DNA of 64,000 nt from an uncultured Bacilli bacterium (GTDB taxonomy: Bacteria > Bacillota_I > Bacilli_A > RF39 > UBA660). Positions 36,033 to 44,536 of the stretch are shown in pieces (the stretch's first letter is position 1; each line of letters starts with the position of its first letter). The stretch is taken from the NCBI GenBank assembly GCA_944350495.1, contig CALVOZ010000001.1:62001-126000 (forward strand), in the 5' to 3' direction. Below the pieces are notes generated by a model. The model made no database searches, was not told where the DNA came from, and worked only from the letters and a program-made list of their open reading frames with translations. A program made the translations under genes and the position numbers.

Positions 36033-36831
36033 TTGATACCTCTTCCTTTACAACTGTATGTTCATATTCTCCATCATACCACCATACACCCATTCTAATA
36101 TCGACTAAATCACCGGTACTAAACCAGCCGGAATTATCAAAATACAAAATATAATATGGTTCACCAATCTTGCCAGTTCCACCTAATGTCCAAACTAATA
36201 ATTCTTCATTTTGATAAAAAGTTCCATCTTCTTTGCCATACTTTTCAACTATATCATCGTAATTCATTCCAAATTCAATATAATCATCAATTACGACATC
36301 ACTAGATTCATAAAAGTTTGCTTTAATTAAAATTGATTCATCATAACTACAGTCATCACCACTTGGACAATAGAAAGCACCAAAGAATAACGGTTTTCCT
36401 TCATTATCATAAAATGTTTGCGTCATAATTGAATCGCTATAAACTATTGCATCATCTTTAACGTATTCTGTATTATAAGTAATACCATCTTTTTTATATA
36501 TAGATAATTGCTCACCTAATTTATATTTCTTATCACCTATTTTAAATTGTAAATCTTTGCTTTCCTTAACTTCTACTAAAACTTTTGATCGAGCTGGATT
36601 TTTATTCATAAAAATTAAAATTATCACAGTCACAAGAACTAACACTATCCCAGCAATAATAATAAATTTCTTATTAATTGTTATTTTATTATTTACTACT
36701 GCATCTACTACATTTGGTGATGAATTTTCCAAATTATTTATTTCTAATGTTGCTTGTTCACTCGAAATCACCTGATCACAATTAGGGCATTTGCCATCTA
36801 CCATTGTAGTGCCACATTTACCACAAAACAT
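36022..36831 (-). CDS. Zinc-ribbon membrane protein
   Basis: 269 residues. An N-terminal zinc ribbon (CGKC...CPNC, residues 3-18) on the cytoplasmic side, a helix at ~54-74, then a ~190-residue external domain rich in Tyr, Asp and Glu that I do not recognise. It is translationally coupled to the M4 peptidase/VWA gene, so the two may work at the same surface site. Confidence 0.75.
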   Translation of the reverse strand: MFCGKCGTTMVDGKCPNCDQVISSEQATLEINNLENSSPNVVDAVVNNKITINKKFIIIAGIVLVLVTVIILIFMNKNPARSKVLVEVKESKDLQFKIGDKKYKLGEQLSIYKKDGITYNTEYVKDDAIVYSDSIMTQTFYDNEGKPLFFGAFYCPSGDDCSYDESILIKANFYESSDVVIDDYIEFGMNYDDIVEKYGKEDGTFYQNEELLVWTLGGTGKIGEPYYILYFDNSGWFSTGDLVDIRMGVWWYDGEYEHTVVKEEVSNEK

Positions 36832-36930
36832 AACTCACCCTCCTTATTATTGATATAATTATATCACAACTCATTTAATTAAACCATACACCATCTATTA
36901 AATTGTTCATATAATAAACCAGGTGATTAA

Positions 36931-37101
36931 ATGAAATGGTGGCGTAGACGTGGATGTTGGTATATTTGGTTTTTAATATTTTCTATCTTATTGTTTTATC
37001 AAATTTTAATTACTTTTATTTTTTTTACACGAATTAATTTATTTATTTTATTCATGTTTTCTTTCGTTATCTTTTTTTCAATATTTAGAATATTTTGGTA
37101 A
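36931..37101 (+). CDS. Small membrane protein, unknown
   Basis: 56 residues from ATG 36931 behind AGGTGAT. A basic N-terminus (MKWWRRRGCWYIW) is followed by two hydrophobic helices and ends FRIFW. It is the only plus-strand gene between 31463 and 64000 and shares a terminator region with the convergent kinase-like gene. Composition is strongly Phe/Ile-rich. No family recognised. Confidence 0.55.
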   Translation: MKWWRRRGCWYIWFLIFSILLFYQILITFIFFTRINLFILFMFSFVIFFSIFRIFW

Positions 37102-37103
37102 TA

Positions 37104-37126
37104 AAAAAAGACCTTAAGTCTTTTTC
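37104..37126. terminator. Bidirectional terminator
   Basis: AAAGACTTAAGGTCTTT with T runs on both strands, between convergent genes at 37101 and 37114. Confidence 0.75.
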
Positions 37127-37974
37127 ATTAACTCCATTAAATTCCCCGTTTTATCTATATACTTTAATAAATTATTAACTTCTTTTGTGTTTTCATATTC
37201 TATCTTATTAATATCTAACTTAATGGGCAAATTAATTAAAATAAATAATAAATCTAGTTCATCTTCTTGTAAGGGATAACTATTTAAATATACATTCATT
37301 AATTCATCCCATACATAATCATTAAATGTTTGACGGTATAAATGCACTACATCATATATTGGAATATCAAATCTAGCTTTATCCCAACTTATTAATTTAT
37401 TATCAATATAATGTTCTAATTCTAAATTATTATGAATAATGGCTAATCTAATTTTCTTCTTATCTTTTACTTTTTTATACCATTTATCAAGATTGTATTC
37501 ACAGTAACTAATAGCATTAAATACTTGTGTTACATGTCGCGCTAAAAGATATGAACTAGGACTCATGAATATTTCACTTTCAATATTATCCATTAAATCA
37601 TTATAATATTTTTTTATATCTTCAACTTTAACCTTTAAATCTTCATAAATATTTTGATATTCATAATCACTAGTTTTTTTATAATATGTAGTTTTATTGT
37701 GTAATAGCGCGATTAAAGATAGTAATTTATTTATCTTTTCTTCCTTTAAATCATTATTATCTTCAATATAAGAGCATAATTCATAACCATCTTTTAAAAT
37801 TACTTCTGGATAATAGTTAAAATTGCGCTGCTTTAAATATTCATATATAGGTTTTTCATTTTTCTTAATTACTAGCTTCGAATCATTATATTCAATTATA
37901 TGAACATTACCTACTTTACGATAGTAAGTAGGTTTTATTTCTAATGATTTTAAAAGATCATTAATTTTTTTCAT
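37114..37974 (-). CDS. YsxE/CotS-like kinase-fold protein
   Basis: 286 residues. Weak protein-kinase/aminoglycoside-phosphotransferase fold. The catalytic-loop region reads IIHNNLELEHYI, where kinases have HGDLHxxN-like residues, and the metal segment ISWDKARFDIPIYDVVHLYR fits the CotS/YsxE spore-coat family. The first gene of the pair is SpoVID-like, the same order as spoVID-ysxE in Bacillus. Overlap of 14 bases indicates translational coupling. Kinase activity is doubtful because key residues are altered. Confidence 0.7.
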   Translation of the reverse strand: MKKINDLLKSLEIKPTYYRKVGNVHIIEYNDSKLVIKKNEKPIYEYLKQRNFNYYPEVILKDGYELCSYIEDNNDLKEEKINKLLSLIALLHNKTTYYKKTSDYEYQNIYEDLKVKVEDIKKYYNDLMDNIESEIFMSPSSYLLARHVTQVFNAISYCEYNLDKWYKKVKDKKKIRLAIIHNNLELEHYIDNKLISWDKARFDIPIYDVVHLYRQTFNDYVWDELMNVYLNSYPLQEDELDLLFILINLPIKLDINKIEYENTKEVNNLLKYIDKTGNLMELMKKT

Positions 37975-38515
37975 ATGGAATTATAATTTTATCACCGATA
38001 TTTAATTCATTTATAACATTATATTTAGTTACTTGTTCTAAAGTAACAGCATACTTCTCTAATATACTTTCAATAGTATCTCCCTCTCTTACAATATATA
38101 CTTTATAGGTCATATAACTTTCATCATAATTATTATCAAATAATTGTATTTCCCGATTTTCAGTTGTATCAACTAAGGTTTTACTTTCTTCAAGTAGTGG
38201 TTTATCTTTTAAATTGTCGACTTTAATGTCAATAAATAAACCTAAGATATTATTATCTAATATTTCATAATAAAAATCATCAATTGTTAATTTAGCTTCA
38301 CTAATATCATAACTATCTTCAATATATCCAACGTAAGGAATATTATAAGAAAAATTATCGGTTATATCTTTATTTAAATATTCTCCTTCAACAATAAAAT
38401 TACCTTTAATCTTATATTCTTCTAGTTCTAATTTATGATCCATTGAAATACTTATTATTTCATCAACATTATTTTTAAATATGACTTCTTTTTTATATGA
38501 TATTATTTTATACAT
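37961..38515 (-). CDS. SpoVID-like LysM protein
   Basis: 184 residues. The N-terminal ~120 residues are beta-rich with no signal peptide. The C-terminal ~45 are a LysM domain (YIVREGDTIESILEKYAVTLEQ, IGDKIIIPY). This is the plan of a shortened SpoVID, a protein that coats the forespore and recruits SafA in Bacillus, and the YsxE-like gene follows as expected. A simple cytosolic LysM protein is the alternative. Ribosome site GATAGGAGAG. Confidence 0.7.
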   Translation of the reverse strand: MYKIISYKKEVIFKNNVDEIISISMDHKLELEEYKIKGNFIVEGEYLNKDITDNFSYNIPYVGYIEDSYDISEAKLTIDDFYYEILDNNILGLFIDIKVDNLKDKPLLEESKTLVDTTENREIQLFDNNYDESYMTYKVYIVREGDTIESILEKYAVTLEQVTKYNVINELNIGDKIIIPYEKN

Positions 38516-38548
38516 ATTATCTCTCCTATCACTAAATAGGTATGCAAA

Positions 38549-38573
38549 GAAAAAGATTCTATGAATCTTTTTC
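38549..38573 (-). terminator. Rho-independent terminator of the lon cluster
   Basis: GAAAAAGATTC-ata-GAATCTTTTTC, at the end of the 38559 gene. Confidence 0.75.
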
Positions 38574-39338
38574 TTTTCTCTTTAACATTTTTCTTAAACG
38601 TTTTTGATTTTTCCAAAATGATTTGTTTTCAATTATTTCTTTATCATCTTGGTCTAAATCAAATAAGCAATCTTCATCTTGATATCCTTGATATTGACGC
38701 CTTAAAGCTTCATTATTATCTAAAATAAATTTAATGCGTGATACGTATTTTCTATCGCATAACAATTCTGGGAATTCACTTAAAATACTTATATTACATA
38801 ATAAATACCAATTATTTAATAGTAATTCCTCACTAGCATCTTCAATAAAATCTAACTCAGATACTTCATCAGAATGAAAATATAAAACTAAAAACTCTAG
38901 TTCAGCCGCAACACTTAACATATCTTCCATAGATTCATAATCAAGAGCCAACAAAACTCTTTCAAAAGGTCTTCTAAAATATTTATTAGCCATTGATTTA
39001 TAAAAAGGAAATAACGGTTTATTCTCAGATTCATTTAACATTCTAATTAACTCATTACAAATAGAAACTCTCTCACTATGCTCTTCTGGATCAGTTTCGA
39101 CAAATCTACAAATATTAATATAATTAAATAAATTTTTTTTGATTGGTTCTGATAAAGTCGTATTTATTGTAAGCGGTTTAATAAGTTTCTGAAGCATCTT
39201 TAATAATTCAATTGATGAATAATCAATTTTTAAATCATCAAGTTTTAAAAGTAAATCTGTTAAATCTTTGGTAACACAAATTGCACGAAGAAGTTTTAAA
39301 TAAAATATTGTTACATTTCGAGTATTTTGTAAGTTCAT
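38559..39338 (-). CDS. Unknown helical protein downstream of lon
   Basis: 259 residues, not recognised. Mostly alpha-helical by composition, Leu- and Glu-rich, with no signal peptide or membrane helix. A basic tail (KNQKRLRKMLKRKEK) ends it. It starts three bases after the preceding gene's stop, so it is co-translated with the 39341 gene and lon. Confidence 0.7.
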   Translation of the reverse strand: MNLQNTRNVTIFYLKLLRAICVTKDLTDLLLKLDDLKIDYSSIELLKMLQKLIKPLTINTTLSEPIKKNLFNYINICRFVETDPEEHSERVSICNELIRMLNESENKPLFPFYKSMANKYFRRPFERVLLALDYESMEDMLSVAAELEFLVLYFHSDEVSELDFIEDASEELLLNNWYLLCNISILSEFPELLCDRKYVSRIKFILDNNEALRRQYQGYQDEDCLFDLDQDDKEIIENKSFWKNQKRLRKMLKRKEKDS

Positions 39339-39340
39339 GA

Positions 39341-40096
39341 TTATTTACCATATACTTGCTTACATAATTTTTTAGCTTCAGAACCAAATAATCTTGTTGC
39401 CATATGTTGGTGTTCGCGATCTAATTTAAAGCGTGTAACAGGATTACGATATTTTTTATTTAAATACATCTTATCTTGTAATACCGTATACATTCTATCT
39501 TTAGCTAGTTTTTGTAACATCATTCCACTTGACGCTAATAAATATCTTGCGCTTTCAACATAATAAGATGATGAAACTAAAGTTATTTTTCGTTTACTAA
39601 AATTTTCAGCAGTCATCTCTGTATGTGAGAAAAGTACTTCAGTATCGAATTCAATACTACTATTAACTTTTTCTTTCAAGCATGTAATATTAGCGGTCGA
39701 TCTTAATGCAGGATTAAAATAAGCCGGATTATTTTTTCTTACAGCTAATTCTTGACGATAAAAATCTTCAACATGTGTACCTTCTTCTCCATTATTTAAT
39801 ATTTCCATTATACGGCCTTCATAATTTAATAATATATCATAAGCCCCAGGAATACTATTTTTAGTTATCATATTTATAACTTTACCATAAAAGAAATAGA
39901 TATTAAATTTTGACTTATCAGTTAAATATCCCTTTCGTGCATAAAGTAAAAATGTTTCATAAATATGTGGAAATATAGCAATAATATCTAAATCTAATTT
40001 TCCAATTATTGCGTCCATCTTTTTTAAATACTCTCCTATATTGTTGGCAAACATTACTCCACGAGCAATGTTTTCACCATATTTTTGCTCTTTCAT
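39341..40096 (-). CDS. Unknown protein downstream of lon
   Basis: 251 residues, not recognised. Soluble; begins MKEQKYGENIARGVMFANNI and includes long amphipathic helices and a basic C-terminal stretch (KYRNPVTRFKLDREHQHMATRLF). It starts three bases after the lon stop. The tight order lon-this-38559 suggests a shared role, for instance as substrate, adaptor or regulator, but that is inference. Confidence 0.7.
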   Translation of the reverse strand: MKEQKYGENIARGVMFANNIGEYLKKMDAIIGKLDLDIIAIFPHIYETFLLYARKGYLTDKSKFNIYFFYGKVINMITKNSIPGAYDILLNYEGRIMEILNNGEEGTHVEDFYRQELAVRKNNPAYFNPALRSTANITCLKEKVNSSIEFDTEVLFSHTEMTAENFSKRKITLVSSSYYVESARYLLASSGMMLQKLAKDRMYTVLQDKMYLNKKYRNPVTRFKLDREHQHMATRLFGSEAKKLCKQVYGK

Positions 40097-40098
40097 TA

Positions 40099-42417
40099 TT
40101 AAAAACTCTCTTTCTTAATTTCATTAAATATTTCTATATAGTTATTGACAGGAATAAATTTTAATTTATCTGTTATATCTTTAGATAATTCTTCAATATC
40201 TTTTAGATTATCATAGGGAATAAATATTTTTTTAATATTATTTCTAATGGCGCCTAAACATTTTTCCCTTAATCCTCCTACAGGAAGAATATTACCTCTT
40301 AAAGTTATTTCACCAGTCATAGCAACTTTATTATCCATTTTAATATTAGCAAATGCACTTATAATTGATGTTACAAGGGTTACACCAGCACTTGGTCCAT
40401 CTTTTGATATTGCTCCCGCTGGAATATGAATATGAATATCATTTTCACATAAAGCTTGATAATCTATATCAAATAGTTGACAATTAGATTTAATATAACT
40501 AAGTGCTAAAGTAGCACTTTCTTTCATTATATCCCCTAAAGAACCTGTCAAGATTAATTTTCCTGTTCCTTTATAATAATTAACTTCAATCGGTAATACT
40601 TCACCGCCATAAGGCGTATATGATAATGCACTAACAACTCCAACTTGGTAATCGTTAGCGCTTTTTAGTGAATAAAATTTTCTCTTTCCTAAATAATGCT
40701 CAATATTATCTAAAGATAAAACCGGCTTTACTTTTTTAGTTTTACTAGTAACAAGCTCCGTTACTATTTTTCTAATAACCTTAGATAGTTGGCGTTCTAA
40801 TTCACGAACACCTGATTCTTTCGTATAATACTTAATTATCTCAAGAATAACACTATCATAAACTTTTAAATAACCTAAGCCATGACTTTTACACAATTTT
40901 GGTATTAAATACTTTTTAGCTATGTCTTGTTTTTCAAATTCAGTATATCCTTCTATTTCTATTATTTCTAGACGATCCAATAGTGGCGCAGGAATTGTAT
41001 CTATAGAATTAGCAGTTAAAATAAACATTACATTAGATAAGTCATACTCTATTTCCAAATAATTATCTCTAAATGTTTTATTTTGTTCACTATCTAATAC
41101 TTCCAGTAATGAATTAGCTGGGTCTCCCTTAGTACTTTTAGCTAACTTATCTACTTCATCAATTAAAAATACGGGATTACTGCTTTTAGCTTTACGCATT
41201 CCTTCAATAATTCGTCCTGGACTTGCTCCTAAATATGATTTACGATGCCCAACAATTTCTGCCTCATCGTCAACACCACCTACAGATATCTTAACAAAAT
41301 TACGTTTAATGCTTTTAGTAATACTATAAGCTAGTGTAGTCTTTCCTGTTCCTGGTGGGCCAACCAAACAAATTATTGGAGAATTTAAATTATTACTATG
41401 TGATTTAACAGCTAAATACTCAATTATTCTTTCTTTGACATTATTTAAACCAAAATGTGACAGATCTAACTTGCTTTTAACTTCAGTTAAATCAAAATCA
41501 TCTTTAGTTTTCTTATTCCATGGTAAGCTAAGTAAACAATCAATATAATTTCTAACAATACCAATCTCTGGCGAAGATGAGGATAAAAGTTCATAGCGAT
41601 TAATTTCAAATAAGATTTTATCTTTAACTTCTAAACTACATTCAAGCTCATCTAATTTAAGTTTTAATTGTTCTATTTCCTCATCATGAAGAGTAACATC
41701 CCCTAATTCCTCTTTCATAACTTTTATTTTTTCACGTAATAGATAGTTTTTTTGATTTTCTTCTAAAACATTTTTTACTTTTGCATCTAATCTTTTCTCT
41801 ATTTCAAATAGTGCTTCTTCTTGATATATATCCTCTAAAATCATTTCGGTACGGCGTAATGACTTTGCACACTCTAAATAGTTTCTTTTTCGCTCTAAAG
41901 TTAATGGTAAGTAATTAACAATAATGTCTGTAATAGCATTTATTGTTGTTGAACTATCAATTTGAGCAATAACACTGTTACTAATATTAGGCATAATCTT
42001 TATGTAGCGATCTAATTCTTTTTTTAATTTACGACTAATCGCCATATTTAATTCTGGATCAACATCATCATCATCTAATATTTCTAAATTACTAACAATA
42101 ACATTAGAGATTGTTTTGGTATATTCGCTACTGATAGCACGAACTAACCCTTTTAATAAAATCCGAGTTTTACCATTTGGTAATTCTAATTTACTAGATA
42201 TTTCGGCAATCACTCCTATTGACGGAATATCAGTTATATCAGGAGTCTCTTCTAATTCATCTTTTTGGGTTACTACAAAAATCCTACTATTTTCATGGGT
42301 GATTGAAACATCAATAATTTCTTTTTCAAAGCAACTATCAAATTCTAATCTAAGTTCATTCTTTGGTAGGAGGATTAAACCTTTTAAAACAAGTACTGGC
42401 AATTTTGCTTTTTCCAT
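40099..42417 (-). CDS. lon: ATP-dependent protease Lon
   Basis: 772 residues, standard LonA. N-terminal substrate-binding domain, coiled coil, AAA+ domain (Walker A GPPGTGKTT, Walker B VFLIDEVDK), and a protease domain with Ser676 in KDGPSAGVT and Lys719 in REKCLGA, the same 43-residue spacing as in E. coli Lon. It degrades misfolded and regulatory proteins and, in this lineage, possibly tmRNA-tagged ones. Ribosome site GGAGGTGGG. Confidence 0.97.
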   Translation of the reverse strand: MEKAKLPVLVLKGLILLPKNELRLEFDSCFEKEIIDVSITHENSRIFVVTQKDELEETPDITDIPSIGVIAEISSKLELPNGKTRILLKGLVRAISSEYTKTISNVIVSNLEILDDDDVDPELNMAISRKLKKELDRYIKIMPNISNSVIAQIDSSTTINAITDIIVNYLPLTLERKRNYLECAKSLRRTEMILEDIYQEEALFEIEKRLDAKVKNVLEENQKNYLLREKIKVMKEELGDVTLHDEEIEQLKLKLDELECSLEVKDKILFEINRYELLSSSSPEIGIVRNYIDCLLSLPWNKKTKDDFDLTEVKSKLDLSHFGLNNVKERIIEYLAVKSHSNNLNSPIICLVGPPGTGKTTLAYSITKSIKRNFVKISVGGVDDEAEIVGHRKSYLGASPGRIIEGMRKAKSSNPVFLIDEVDKLAKSTKGDPANSLLEVLDSEQNKTFRDNYLEIEYDLSNVMFILTANSIDTIPAPLLDRLEIIEIEGYTEFEKQDIAKKYLIPKLCKSHGLGYLKVYDSVILEIIKYYTKESGVRELERQLSKVIRKIVTELVTSKTKKVKPVLSLDNIEHYLGKRKFYSLKSANDYQVGVVSALSYTPYGGEVLPIEVNYYKGTGKLILTGSLGDIMKESATLALSYIKSNCQLFDIDYQALCENDIHIHIPAGAISKDGPSAGVTLVTSIISAFANIKMDNKVAMTGEITLRGNILPVGGLREKCLGAIRNNIKKIFIPYDNLKDIEELSKDITDKLKFIPVNNYIEIFNEIKKESF

Positions 42418-42473
42418 TAACCCACCTCCGTTGTATGGTGTTTATTATATTACAAAAAAATAAGTTTGTAAAC

Positions 42474-42502
42474 AAAAAAAGCACTAATGTTATTAGTACT
42501 TC
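42474..42502 (-). terminator. Rho-independent terminator of dnaD-nth
   Basis: AGTACTAAT-aac-ATTAGTGCT with T run, overlapping the nth stop. Confidence 0.8.
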
Positions 42503-43107
42503 ATTTTACATATTTCTCTTAATTTGCAGTTAGTACATTCGGGATTTTTAGCCTTACAATAGTATCTCCCAAATAAAACTAATTGATGATGCAATCTCTT
42601 CAAAGAATAATTTTTAAATTTCTTGGTTAAGTTCTTTTCAATTTTTAAAACATTAGAATTTTTAGGGGCTAAACCTAAGCGAATACTAACGCGACTTACA
42701 TGTGTATCAACAGCTACACACTCTTCATCAAATAAATTAGATAAGACAACATTAACTGTCTTATGACCTACCCCACTTAATGATTCCAAATAGGCACGAT
42801 TATTAGGAACAAAACCATTATAATCGTTAACTAAGGCCTGAGCAATTTTAATAACATTTTGAGCTTTAACATTAAAGGTTCCAATCGGTCTTATAATGTC
42901 AATAATATCTTCTTTATTAGCTTGCGCTAAAGATTCAATAGTTGGGTATTTCTTAAATAAAATAGCAGTAACTGAATTAACCCTTTTATCTGTAGTTTGA
43001 GCACTTAACATAACCGCAATTAATAATTCGTAATCCTTAGTGTAATTTAATTCACATTTAGGATTAGGAAATAATTCATCTAAATAATTAATTATTGTCT
43101 GTATCAT
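42493..43107 (-). CDS. nth: Endonuclease III
   Basis: 204 residues. HhH motif LSGVGHKTVN with Lys116, catalytic Asp134 in VDTHVSR, and a C-terminal 4Fe-4S loop with the C-x6-C-x2-C-x5-C spacing. It removes oxidised pyrimidines and nicks the abasic site. It overlaps dnaD by 20 bases, the same order as dnaD-nth in Bacillus. Confidence 0.96.
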   Translation of the reverse strand: MIQTIINYLDELFPNPKCELNYTKDYELLIAVMLSAQTTDKRVNSVTAILFKKYPTIESLAQANKEDIIDIIRPIGTFNVKAQNVIKIAQALVNDYNGFVPNNRAYLESLSGVGHKTVNVVLSNLFDEECVAVDTHVSRVSIRLGLAPKNSNVLKIEKNLTKKFKNYSLKRLHHQLVLFGRYYCKAKNPECTNCKLREICKMKY

Positions 43108-43726
43108 TTAACCAATCGTAATCGAATAATTCTTTATTCTCTTTACTTTTCTTAAATTCTTTACGATTACGCTCCACATCTTCTTTAGTTTTAATTCCTT
43201 TTTTAGCCCATTCAAAAATTATTCGATCAATATATCTAAAATTACTTACACCATTATAAATTGCCTCTTTAAGCGCTAAAAGTATTATCTCTTCGCTATA
43301 TCCACTATCAAGCCATCCATTGATTATTTCATATTCAGTCGGTGATAATCCCCGTCCTAATTCCTGTGAATATATATCAAAGATATTAGATTCTGATTTA
43401 TTATCTTTCTTTATAATTAAAAAGGCTAATTTTTCGTACATTAAATCTAAATTAATAACTTCATTACGGACATTATTAACTTTAATAATATCAACTGTTA
43501 AAATTCCTTTTTCTACTAAATTATTTATTACTTCTAATACCTTTTTTACATCAATATCTAAATCATTACCTATTTTTTTAGGGTTATAATTAGGATCATT
43601 ATCATTTAAAATATACATGATAATTATTAATTCTAATTCTGTTAAATTTAATTTATGATAATTAAATAATAATATTTGAGGAAGTTGATAATTTTTTGTT
43701 TTTAATACATCTAAAATTTGATCCAT
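43088..43726 (-). CDS. dnaD: DnaD replication initiation protein
   Basis: 212 residues from ATG 43726 (AGGTG ribosome site, 6-base spacing). N-terminal winged helix (~20-100) and C-terminal DnaB2 domain with YSQELGRGLSPTEYEII and the YIDRIIFEW motif. It helps load the replicative helicase at the origin and at restart sites. Confidence 0.92.
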   Translation of the reverse strand: MDQILDVLKTKNYQLPQILLFNYHKLNLTELELIIIMYILNDNDPNYNPKKIGNDLDIDVKKVLEVINNLVEKGILTVDIIKVNNVRNEVINLDLMYEKLAFLIIKKDNKSESNIFDIYSQELGRGLSPTEYEIINGWLDSGYSEEIILLALKEAIYNGVSNFRYIDRIIFEWAKKGIKTKEDVERNRKEFKKSKENKELFDYDWLNDTDNN

Positions 43727-43772
43727 GTACATCACCTAGTTATATTATACATTAATCATATTTTTCTAGCAA

Positions 43773-43796
43773 GAAAAAAAGGCCTAAGCCTTTTTA
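43773..43796 (-). terminator. Rho-independent terminator of the 43794 gene
   Basis: AAAAAGGC-tta-GGCCTTTTTTT. Confidence 0.8.
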
Positions 43797-44486
43797 GTAT
43801 CTTTGTCCACAACTTTGACAAAATTGATCCATTGGATTTTTCTTTGGCTGTCCACAGTTAGCACATACAACAGCTTGTTGTACAGTTGGAGCTACTACAG
43901 GCGCTACAGGAGCAGCTGGAACTGCAACTGGAGCTGGAGCTGGAGTTGAATTTGCCGAACCGAACATAGATTTTAATTCAGCTAAATTTTCCATAACACT
44001 AACAACGATAAGTGCTAAAGCACCTAACATCATTATCCACCATCCGAAACCTAAATAATCTAATCCAAGAGAATCAAGTAAATATAGTGCTAGAAGAAAT
44101 GCTCCACCACCACTTACTAAAGAGAATCTTTTAGCTTTACCAAATACATAAGTTAAAGCAGCAAAAACACCTAATACCATAAGTACAATAGCTGTTAAAG
44201 TTTCACCATCAAATAAATTAGCGCTTGAACCAAACATTGAAACCATTGGTAATACTGGTGATAATGCAACACATGCACCAGCGCCTATACCAATATATTT
44301 CATAATTTGCTTTTTATCCATTGGTTGTTTTGGTGCTACAGGAGCAGCTGGTTGCGCTGGAGCAACTGGTGGAACTGGAGCAACTGGTTGAGCTGGAACA
44401 GCTGGTGGAACTGGAGCAACTGGCGCTACAGGAGCTACATTTGGTTGTGGATTTATAGGCATTTGACCATTAAAATTTTCATTCAT
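43794..44486 (-). CDS. Pro/Ala-rich zinc-ribbon membrane protein
   Basis: 230 residues. Residues 1-60 are a low-complexity run of PVAP/QPVAP units. Three or four hydrophobic helices follow (~65-155), then another Pro-Ala linker and a C-terminal zinc ribbon (CANCGQP and CQSCGQ). Unlike most zinc-ribbon membrane proteins the ribbon is at the C-terminus. Function unknown. The flanking repeats have GC content above their surroundings. Confidence 0.75.
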   Translation of the reverse strand: MNENFNGQMPINPQPNVAPVAPVAPVPPAVPAQPVAPVPPVAPAQPAAPVAPKQPMDKKQIMKYIGIGAGACVALSPVLPMVSMFGSSANLFDGETLTAIVLMVLGVFAALTYVFGKAKRFSLVSGGGAFLLALYLLDSLGLDYLGFGWWIMMLGALALIVVSVMENLAELKSMFGSANSTPAPAPVAVPAAPVAPVVAPTVQQAVVCANCGQPKKNPMDQFCQSCGQRY

Positions 44487-44536
44487 TTTTATTCCTCTAC
44501 TTTCTTTATTACAATTAGATTATATCATATAAGAAA

